Part shown: positions 1-6,183 of the stretch, piece after piece
Layout: each line of letters opens with the position of its first letter
Numbering within the stretch: the stretch's first letter is position 1
NCBI GenBank assembly: GCA_934716785.1
Contig: CAKUYM010000210.1
Coordinates: forward strand, 1-7,524
Origin: an uncultured Bacteroides sp.
GTDB lineage: Bacteria > Bacteroidota > Bacteroidia > Bacteroidales > Bacteroidaceae
Length of the DNA: 7,524 bases
Direction: 5' to 3'
Notes under the pieces: model-generated
The model's input: only the letters and a program-made list of their open reading frames with translations
What the model was told of the DNA's origin: nothing
The model's database searches: none
Translations under genes and position numbers: made by a program

Positions 1-1633
1 GTTCTGAGCTTCTGAATACAAACTCATGTCCCAACATTACGTCAAACGAGTTCTTCTTGTTGATATTCTTTTTGTAAGTCAATGTATTGCTACTCTGCCA
101 ACGCAACTCTTTTTGCATTTGTGTGGAACCATATACACCACCGCTTCGATATGCTTGACTTGATTCTTCACCATAGAAGAGGTCTCTTCGTGTATTAGTA
201 GTGTTGTAGGTGGCAGCAGCCTTAAAGGTAAGATCTTTCATTAGCTTTACAGTTAATGAAGCATTGATGCCCCATAACTCAGACTGTTTTCTATCTTTTA
301 CAGCTTCTGCTTGTTTGATCGGGTTAATCTGCGAATAAGTGGCATTTTCACTTAGTTCCAATGGGTCGAATACAGAGTTTAAAAGTTCATCATTGGTCAC
401 ACTGTTGCCACCGGTAGGACGGAAGCGTAATATATTGGAAAGCATGTTCAATGTTCCGCCGGTTCCGGAGGTACCGATACCCTCTTTCACGGTATTGGCA
501 TAATTTACAGTAGCATCGAAAGTGATGAATTTGTTGATTTTCTGATTAATACGCAGTTTTCCGGTATTTTTCTTATAACCACTGTTTTTAAAGATACCAT
601 TTTCATCAAAATGTGAGAAAGAAGCAGTATATTTAGTCTCTTTAGTACCACCGCTGATACTAAAGTCATGATTCTGAGACCAAGTCGGTTTGAATGATTC
701 GCCTTGCCAATCAATTCCGGGGTCGTTTAAATAATCATCTAAAGTCTGGTGACGGTAAGGGTTGCCTTCTGAATCATTTCCTTCCTGATAGTAAGTTGTT
801 CCGTATTTGGTCGGATTGAGTTCTACTTGTAATGCCGCAAACTCATAAGTACTGAGCATATCCAACTTGTTGGGGATATTTCGATAGGTGGCAGAACCAT
901 TATAAGTTATTACGGGTTTTCCTTCTTTTCCGGATTTGGTGGTAATCAAGATTACACCATTGGCTGCACGTGCACCGTAGATAGCTGAGGCTGAAGCATC
1001 TTTAAGTACTTGTACTGATTCTATATCAGAGTTGGCTACGTGGTCAATTCCGCCGACTTCAAATCCATCTACAATATAAAGTGGAGAAGAATCACCGTTT
1101 ACCGTACCGACACCGCGAATCTTGATATCGAAACCAGAACCAGGAGTACCATCGGATTGTGTAATCTGTACACCGGCAATCTGACCTCCAAGAGCTTCAA
1201 CCACGGAACCTGTCTTGAAGCCTTCGATAGATTTGGCTGCAACGGAAGATACGGAACCGGTCAGGTCGCTCTTCTTCATGCTACCGTAGCCTACTACCAC
1301 AACTTCATCCAGCATTGCATTATCCGGTTCCAACTTAACATTCAGATTCTTTTGATTCTTGATTTTGATTTCTTGATTTTTGTAACCGATATAACTGACG
1401 ATTAACGTTGCGTTATTGTTGGCTTTGATAGAGAACTTTCCATCAAAGTCTGTCACAACTCCTTTTTGAGTATTCTTGATTTGGACTGTCGCTCCAATCA
1501 GCGGAGTTTCTGTTTCATCAATAACTACACCATTGACTGTAATTTCCTGTCCGAATGTAGTAATTGCAATCAGGAGAGCCAAGAGGGTAAGATACCCTCT
1601 TTTGCTCAATGTGTTGAATTTTATATTGTACAT
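1..1633 (-). CDS. SusC/RagA-like TonB-dependent outer membrane transporter, N-terminal 544 residues (3' end outside window)
   Basis: The minus-strand frame is open from ATG at 1633 to the left edge. The encoded protein would import glycan oligosaccharides across the outer membrane, powered by TonB/ExbBD, usually under a SusD lid lipoprotein. Seen: a signal peptide at residues 1-28 (hydrophobic GYLTLLALLIAITTFG, then QE); a carboxypeptidase-regulatory-like beta domain at about 31-102 (VNGVVID..., IGATV, GVVTDFDGKFSI, VSYIGYK); a TonB-box-like EVVVVGYG at 110-117; and a plug domain at about 120-235 with the SusC signatures IRGVG, PLYIVDG and KDASASAIYGARAANG. Beta-barrel strands begin near 240. 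SusC proteins usually have about 1000 residues, so roughly half is present. There is no N-terminal STN signalling domain, so sigma/anti-sigma control through this protein is unlikely. The start lies 21 nt after the stop of the upstream lipoprotein gene, indicating cotranscription. The class is certain; the substrate is inferred from neighbours. Confidence 0.96.
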   Translation of the reverse strand, partial: MYNIKFNTLSKRGYLTLLALLIAITTFGQEITVNGVVIDETETPLIGATVQIKNTQKGVVTDFDGKFSIKANNNATLIVSYIGYKNQEIKIKNQKNLNVKLEPDNAMLDEVVVVGYGSMKKSDLTGSVSSVAAKSIEGFKTGSVVEALGGQIAGVQITQSDGTPGSGFDIKIRGVGTVNGDSSPLYIVDGFEVGGIDHVANSDIESVQVLKDASASAIYGARAANGVILITTKSGKEGKPVITYNGSATYRNIPNKLDMLSTYEFAALQVELNPTKYGTTYYQEGNDSEGNPYRHQTLDDYLNDPGIDWQGESFKPTWSQNHDFSISGGTKETKYTASFSHFDENGIFKNSGYKKNTGKLRINQKINKFITFDATVNYANTVKEGIGTSGTGGTLNMLSNILRFRPTGGNSVTNDELLNSVFDPLELSENATYSQINPIKQAEAVKDRKQSELWGINASLTVKLMKDLTFKAAATYNTTNTRRDLFYGEESSQAYRSGGVYGSTQMQKELRWQSSNTLTYKKNINKKNSFDVMLGHEFVFRSSE

Positions 1634-1654
1634 ATTTATTTTGTTAGATTTAAA

Positions 1655-3790
1655 TTAGAAACTTTCGTCAAACCAAATAGCCAATGGGAATATTTGATTT
1701 TTGGTTGTGCCGTCATTGGCAAGGTCTGCTTGTTTACCATCGGTAACGAAAGACATTCTTCCGATGAATATACCGTTGGCATATACACCTTCGGAGTCTT
1801 TCCATTTACTTGGATTAATAGTTACTGACAAATCCTTGCTATTGACATAACCTAAGGCTTGATTCAGGTTCGTATTATCATAATATGACATTGGCGCTCT
1901 TGCACTATAGTTAGGAGTCTTTCTAATCGTATTATAATAAGTTGTCCACAATTCGTACATGAAACTACCTTTTGCTGATTGTATTCCGTCAGTATGATTT
2001 TCTATAAAGCTGTAATAATTGAAGTCTCTACGATATTCCATTAAATAATTGGTATAATCTGTAGTGACTGCACCACTTATAGTGACAACAGGAGCAGTTG
2101 TTGTGCCACCTTTGGCAGGATTCATTTTTACAGCGAATGGAGTATATTCTACCTGTACATTATTCTTAGCCTTGTTTTGACGTATAAATACAGGTACTGT
2201 TTTAGATACTGCTTCTTTGCCTTCGCCTACAGTTGCGGTGACAAAGAGTACGCTTACACCATAATTACTATTCCATTTATTTCCGCTGAATGATAACTCT
2301 CCTGTTGCCGATATTGTTGTACCGCTTAACGCTGTTGTATTTAGAATTTTAACTTCCCATTTTACAGGACGTCCACTGGGGATATCTGTTTTGGGAGTTA
2401 ATGTTGCTCCGGTGAGCTCTGCTTTCTTATTAAAACTAAACTGATCTGCATAGTCCTCTTCAGGAGTAAGCCCTATATTGTTTCCATAACGTATGAAAGT
2501 GAAGCTATTCGGATTTGCTGCTATATTCAATTTGAAAGTTGCGGTTTGTTCACTCTTATTGTTTTGGGCTTTTACAGTAATTGTATAGGTGCCTACTTCG
2601 ATTGAGTTGTTTTTCTTTGCAGAAACGGTACCGGTTACCTGATCAATATTTAATTTATCTGTTAATTTGGAATCCAAATCCACAAATGAATAGTTTAATT
2701 CATCTCCATCTACATCTTCCGGTGCAAATTCAAATTCCACTCCTTGGGTGTTTTCTTGATCAGCATATTGGAGTTTGGTAATAGGATTGATGAATGCTAC
2801 AATATTGATGACAAATACATCATTGAAATCTGTACTTCCGTATTGGTTGGATGCTGTAACAGATACATTATAATTGCTACCTATTTCTAATCCGTTGTTG
2901 GCATTAAGAGATATAGTACCGTCTTGTTCGTTGATAGAAATGGCAGAAGTCTCAGGTGATATTGATTTTATCTTATAAGTAACTCCTTCTATAGAACCTT
3001 TGAGGATAGGTAGATTGGATGCATAGGCTTGATCTTTTTCTACCTTTACAGAATTAGGAGCATACAATAATGTAAGCGGTTTGGACGTAATATTGAATGT
3101 AGCAGCATTCTCATATATACCGGTTCCGGCTTCTGTTGTTAATTTAAGGTTCAGCACATATTTACCCGGGAGAATTTCTCCTTCATATTTATTGTTAACC
3201 GTAATCTTTCCTGTATTGGAAATAGCAAAATATTCTTTACCTTCCTCTTGGATAATTTCGTATTTGCTGATATGTACATGGGTGCCTTCTTCCGTTTTTA
3301 CTTGAGCACTTGCAGATTCCTTATAAATATCTGCAAAGTCAACGGTTACTTCATTAGGTTCTACAGTTATTCCATCGGGAACCTTTGCCAGCATGTTTAC
3401 AGTTATAATATCCTTGAATTCATAATATTTGCCATTAGACATACAAGATACACTAATGCAATAGGTGCCGACAGGCAGGTTGTCTGTATCTACCAGTTTT
3501 ATAGCTCCTGTGCTGGCATCTGATATCTGAAAACAATCAGTATCATAGGCCTCTCCATTAAGAGTGACACGGGTGATTGCAAAATCCGAGGGAGTCCCTC
3601 CGATATAAGTCGGTCCGGACATATTAAAATTCATAGAGGGACCTATGTCGGTAACTCCGGCATAGAAGATTGCAAACTTCGTAGAATCTGTTGTCTCAGG
3701 GTCTGTACACGAAGCGCCTGATACACATAACCCTATCATCATTAAGATTGCAAGGAATCTTGAAGTCAGGTTTTGTAAATTAGATTTCAT
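1655..3790 (-). CDS. Surface glycan-binding lipoprotein with tandem Ig/cadherin-like modules (SGBP, BT4661-like)
   Basis: This 711-residue protein has a hydrophobic leader at about 11-27 ending in VSGASC, with the predicted lipidated Cys28 followed by TDPETTD. It is therefore probably a surface-exposed lipoprotein. Residues about 40-423 are four tandem beta-sandwich-like modules, each closing with a shared pattern: a hydrophobic residue, a few residues, G-x-I/V, then a G-x-Y turn and an alternating I/V strand (STGAIKLV...GTYCISV, NTGKITV...GKYVLNL, QDGTISL...SNYNVSV, VTGTVSA...GTYTITV). Module 4 contains EDVDGDELNY, resembling an acidic cadherin calcium loop. Residues about 430-711 form a distinct part rich in Tyr and Trp (for example ELWTTYYNTIR at 613-623), the likeliest ligand-binding region. 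There is no enzyme motif. Its position between a surface lyase and SusC fits an SGBP that captures the polysaccharide. I recall related proteins being annotated as surface glycan-binding or DUF4958 family, but cannot search here. Ligand specificity is inferred only from context. Confidence 0.85.
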   Translation of the reverse strand: MKSNLQNLTSRFLAILMMIGLCVSGASCTDPETTDSTKFAIFYAGVTDIGPSMNFNMSGPTYIGGTPSDFAITRVTLNGEAYDTDCFQISDASTGAIKLVDTDNLPVGTYCISVSCMSNGKYYEFKDIITVNMLAKVPDGITVEPNEVTVDFADIYKESASAQVKTEEGTHVHISKYEIIQEEGKEYFAISNTGKITVNNKYEGEILPGKYVLNLKLTTEAGTGIYENAATFNITSKPLTLLYAPNSVKVEKDQAYASNLPILKGSIEGVTYKIKSISPETSAISINEQDGTISLNANNGLEIGSNYNVSVTASNQYGSTDFNDVFVINIVAFINPITKLQYADQENTQGVEFEFAPEDVDGDELNYSFVDLDSKLTDKLNIDQVTGTVSAKKNNSIEVGTYTITVKAQNNKSEQTATFKLNIAANPNSFTFIRYGNNIGLTPEEDYADQFSFNKKAELTGATLTPKTDIPSGRPVKWEVKILNTTALSGTTISATGELSFSGNKWNSNYGVSVLFVTATVGEGKEAVSKTVPVFIRQNKAKNNVQVEYTPFAVKMNPAKGGTTTAPVVTISGAVTTDYTNYLMEYRRDFNYYSFIENHTDGIQSAKGSFMYELWTTYYNTIRKTPNYSARAPMSYYDNTNLNQALGYVNSKDLSVTINPSKWKDSEGVYANGIFIGRMSFVTDGKQADLANDGTTKNQIFPLAIWFDESF
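2522..3673 (-). repeat. Four tandem Ig/cadherin-like protein modules within the SGBP
   Basis: This stretch encodes residues about 40-423 of the lipoprotein at 3790-1655. Four units of roughly 85-100 residues end near residues 133, 234, 330 and 423. Each carries an x-x-G-x-I/V strand followed 10-15 residues later by a G-x-Y-x-I/V or N-Y-x-V strand and a closing strand such as FNITS, FVINI or FKLNI. The units are clearly diverged at sequence level, so this is an old protein-level repeat and not a DNA tandem repeat. Its likely role is a stalk that lifts the C-terminal region off the membrane. Confidence 0.7.
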
Positions 3791-3814
3791 TGTTCTAATA
3801 GATATATTTATTAA

Positions 3815-5944
3815 TTATAATGTATAGGATAACTCATATTTTTCAGTACCAATATTTACTTCTACGGAAGCTCCGCTTGCATGGAATGTTCCGGCATTTG
3901 CTGCATCATTGTCGGTGAATTTGGCACTTACGTTCAGCACTTCAAGGTCGGCTTCCTTTTCAAACGGACAAATAACAGTGATAAAACGTGCTGCACCATT
4001 TTCAGGTTTGGTAATATCTACTTGATAGAATTTACGTTGATATGTCTTTTCTCCCAGTTTCTCTGAAATATAGGCTGTATTGAAAGTCGCGTTATATCCT
4101 TCGGTGGTTTCAACAAATGTTTTGAACATCATATTATTGCCGTCGGCAAATATGGTGTGAGCTCCATATTGATGGTTTGCACTGTTATCGTCAATTTCAA
4201 CATCATTTTTACTTGGACACAGTTTGAAGTTGAGGTTGACCGTAGGGGTAGAACCAGTTCCATATCCTTCGTCTACAAGTACAAATGCTTTTTTGTCTCT
4301 GATGAAAAATACGGCACGGCGGTGAGTCAGGTTGCTATATGATTTATTTTCAGTAACAAGAATGTCAATGTTATTTTTGCTTTCTTGTAATAGCAATTGT
4401 CCGTTCATATAGCCTTTTGCTATATCTTTCTTATCTACAGTCATTGTATTATGCATGGCTGTTGCCGCAAATGCAGCGCGGTCTGCATTACTTGAGCTTG
4501 TACCACCGTAGGAGTATACACCTGCATCGGGACAGAAATTCCGTCCGTTGTGGTATAATCCGAATGTTCCGTTATCCGGCTGGCAATGCCATTTGTTGTC
4601 CGTATTTTTATTGTTTTTCAGAATCATCATTGTGGCATTTTTTTCCCATCCGCTACGCAACATATAATAGCCGGCAGCATCATAAACTTGAACCAGTCCT
4701 GCAGGTTTTGTTCCCTGTTTTCCCTCAGTTGCCATCCACCGTATTTCTTCATCTTCGGGGAACATCTCCATGTATTTCTTCAGATTTTTCAGTATCACAT
4801 TTTTACTGTACGAACTGGAACGTGTATCATTAAAATTGTCAATTGTGTAATTGGGATAAATAATATCCATTACAAATCGAGATGCTTTCTTTAACAATTC
4901 AATATAATTGGAAGGAAATAAATCCAGTTTGCCATTGAGCATGGCTAATTTATAAACGTTGTAGAAGCCGTCAACTACTCCTATGTGATAAGAAGGGTCT
5001 AATTCTACCTGTACTCCATCTGCCAAGAACTGATCCGTTACCTGTTCGCTGATTTTTTGTGAACCTTCCGACAACCATTCAGTTGAATTCTTGAATTCAG
5101 GCATTAACATACCTGCTGTGGTGACGGCTTGCACTTGAGTTACGTAAATATTGCTACCGTCAGTGAAATAATTTTTACGGATACATTCCACTTCATCGGC
5201 AAATGCCGTCAGAAAAACAGAAAGCCATTCGGGAGTGAAGTTGGTTGACTGTATGAAATAGGGTAAAATATCTATTTGTGACAATACCCTTTCGGCAGGT
5301 TGGAGTCCGTACCATTGTACGTTGTCTTTGTCAACAATACTTTCGGGACATGGGAATGTGTTGAGCCAATCACTGTAAACATCCATCCATGACTGAAAGT
5401 ATTTTTCGTCCTTATTCACTCTGTATGCTTTAGCTTGTGGAAGCATCCATTGGTGACGATGTTTCTGCGATTTGAACTCTTGGTCTGTAATTTCGGCGGG
5501 GACGAAATCCCAGTCTATCTTCCCATCCTTTTTAAAAGAATAGTAGATTTCATTTCCTGAGGCATCGGTTGATTCCTTAAAATTACGTACATAAAAGCGA
5601 TAATCCAATGCTTGGTCTGCTATATTTTGTTCAGAAGCAGTAATGGTTGGATTAATCAGATTGATATTGGGGTTACTGATGTCAGATTTGTCTCGATAGT
5701 ATTTAAGCAATTCGTGTGCAGCATAATAATACTCATTAGCTTCATAATACGACTTTACCTTTTCCAATCCGGGGTAGTCTAAATTGATAACCTCAAAGAG
5801 TCTCTCGTCGAGCACATCGTTGGGTTTGTTGCTGGGAAGTAACTCAATGTTCGTACTTTCTCCAGTGGAAAGGATATCATCATCATCGGTGCATCCAATA
5901 GTTGTAAATAAAACACAAAAACAAATAAAGAAGATGTTCTTCAT
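3815..5944 (-). CDS. Heparinase II/III-like polysaccharide lyase, predicted surface lipoprotein (PL12-like, BT4662-like)
   Basis: This 709-residue protein probably cleaves uronic-acid-containing polysaccharide (heparan sulfate-type is the best guess) by beta-elimination at the cell surface. A short leader (1-17) ends in TIGC; the predicted lipidated Cys18 is followed by TDDDD, an acidic tail of the kind that directs Bacteroides lipoproteins outward. Residues about 45-400 are the helical toroid (KHRHQWMLPQAKAYRV at 161-176, WYGLQPAERV at 211-220). About 410-709 are beta-sandwich, including WHCQPDNGTFGLYHNGRNF at 452-470. Candidate catalytic residues are Asn265 (GSNIYVTQVQA), Tyr319-His320 (DPSYHIG), His453 (WHCQPDN) and His498 (AMHNT). 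The Asn265-Tyr319 spacing of 54 equals the Asn-Tyr spacing I recall for Pedobacter HepIII (Asn240/Tyr294). The length suits the family. It is the first gene of the operon, with the SGBP gene starting 24 nt after its stop. The lyase fold is near certain; substrate and exact PL family are inferred. Confidence 0.92.
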   Translation of the reverse strand: MKNIFFICFCVLFTTIGCTDDDDILSTGESTNIELLPSNKPNDVLDERLFEVINLDYPGLEKVKSYYEANEYYYAAHELLKYYRDKSDISNPNINLINPTITASEQNIADQALDYRFYVRNFKESTDASGNEIYYSFKKDGKIDWDFVPAEITDQEFKSQKHRHQWMLPQAKAYRVNKDEKYFQSWMDVYSDWLNTFPCPESIVDKDNVQWYGLQPAERVLSQIDILPYFIQSTNFTPEWLSVFLTAFADEVECIRKNYFTDGSNIYVTQVQAVTTAGMLMPEFKNSTEWLSEGSQKISEQVTDQFLADGVQVELDPSYHIGVVDGFYNVYKLAMLNGKLDLFPSNYIELLKKASRFVMDIIYPNYTIDNFNDTRSSSYSKNVILKNLKKYMEMFPEDEEIRWMATEGKQGTKPAGLVQVYDAAGYYMLRSGWEKNATMMILKNNKNTDNKWHCQPDNGTFGLYHNGRNFCPDAGVYSYGGTSSSNADRAAFAATAMHNTMTVDKKDIAKGYMNGQLLLQESKNNIDILVTENKSYSNLTHRRAVFFIRDKKAFVLVDEGYGTGSTPTVNLNFKLCPSKNDVEIDDNSANHQYGAHTIFADGNNMMFKTFVETTEGYNATFNTAYISEKLGEKTYQRKFYQVDITKPENGAARFITVICPFEKEADLEVLNVSAKFTDNDAANAGTFHASGASVEVNIGTEKYELSYTL

Positions 5945-5987
5945 ACTTTGCAGATTTTAATTATTAAAAGTTATATTTTACTGCTTG

Positions 5988-5995
5988 CAAATGTA
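5988..5995 (-). promoter_or_regulatory. Bacteroides-type -7 promoter element of the lyase-SGBP-SusC operon
   Basis: The minus strand reads TACATTTG, an exact match to the Bacteroides -7 consensus TAnnTTTG. It lies 43 nt upstream of the ATG at 5944, predicting transcription from about 5981 and a leader of roughly 37 nt. No clear TTTG -33 element is present at the expected distance; that region reads ATGTTTAAAT. A weak -33 box suits a promoter that depends on an activator. The sequence before the ATG is A/T-rich without a Shine-Dalgarno motif, as is usual in this phylum. Confidence 0.6.
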
Positions 5996-6024
5996 TTTTG
6001 TTTGTATTTAAACATGAAGCTATA

Positions 6025-6043
6025 TTGTTCAAGCTTTGTTCAA
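6025..6043 (-). promoter_or_regulatory. Candidate activator-binding direct repeats (TTGAACAA twice, 11-bp spacing)
   Basis: Two identical octamers, TTGAACAA on the minus strand, occupy 6043-6036 and 6032-6025, separated by AGC, so the period is 11 bp, about one helical turn. Each is also a near palindrome (TTG-nn-CAA). The pair ends 29 bp upstream of the -7 element, about 45-63 bp before the predicted transcription start, where an activator such as the AraC-type output domain of a hybrid two-component regulator would bind. Single-mismatch relatives lie at 6066-6073 (TTGTTGAA on the plus strand) and 6087-6094 (ATGTTCAA on the plus strand). The operator role is inference from position and repetition. 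Confidence 0.45.
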
Positions 6044-6092
6044 AAATGATTTTGGGATATCAATATTGTTGAATTATATATTATTTATGTTC

Positions 6093-6127
6093 AAAAAGCC
6101 TGCTATAACTTTGATAGCAGGCTTTTT
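6093..6127 (-). terminator. Intrinsic terminator after the GH95-like gene
   Basis: A perfect 14-bp inverted repeat (AAAAAGCCTGCTAT paired with ATAGCAGGCTTTTT) surrounds a 7-nt loop. On the minus strand it starts 57 nt after the stop codon of the GH95-like gene and ends in a T run, a standard rho-independent terminator. The stem is symmetric (A run on one side, T run on the other), so it could act on both strands, but no plus-strand gene ends here. It separates the GH95-like gene from the lyase operon. Confidence 0.88.
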
Positions 6128-6183
6128 ATCTGTCATGATGTAATCTGATTTTATTGTATTTGCAAGGCCGTTTTTGGACTTTT

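Noticed and set aside
1040..1828. Plus-strand open frames of about 120 codons across the SusC start and SGBP end
   Set aside because: They lie antisense to clear SusC and SGBP coding sequence; their translations show no family motif and no gene start context.
4417..4894. Plus-strand open frames of 138 and 102 codons inside the lyase gene
   Set aside because: Antisense to conserved PL12-like sequence, mutually overlapping in different frames, with translations of low-complexity composition typical of antisense frames.
5945..6183. A small gene or regulatory RNA in the longest gap
   Set aside because: The gap is explained by a terminator, repeats and a promoter; no convincing short coding frame or recognisable RNA structure other than the terminator hairpin was seen.
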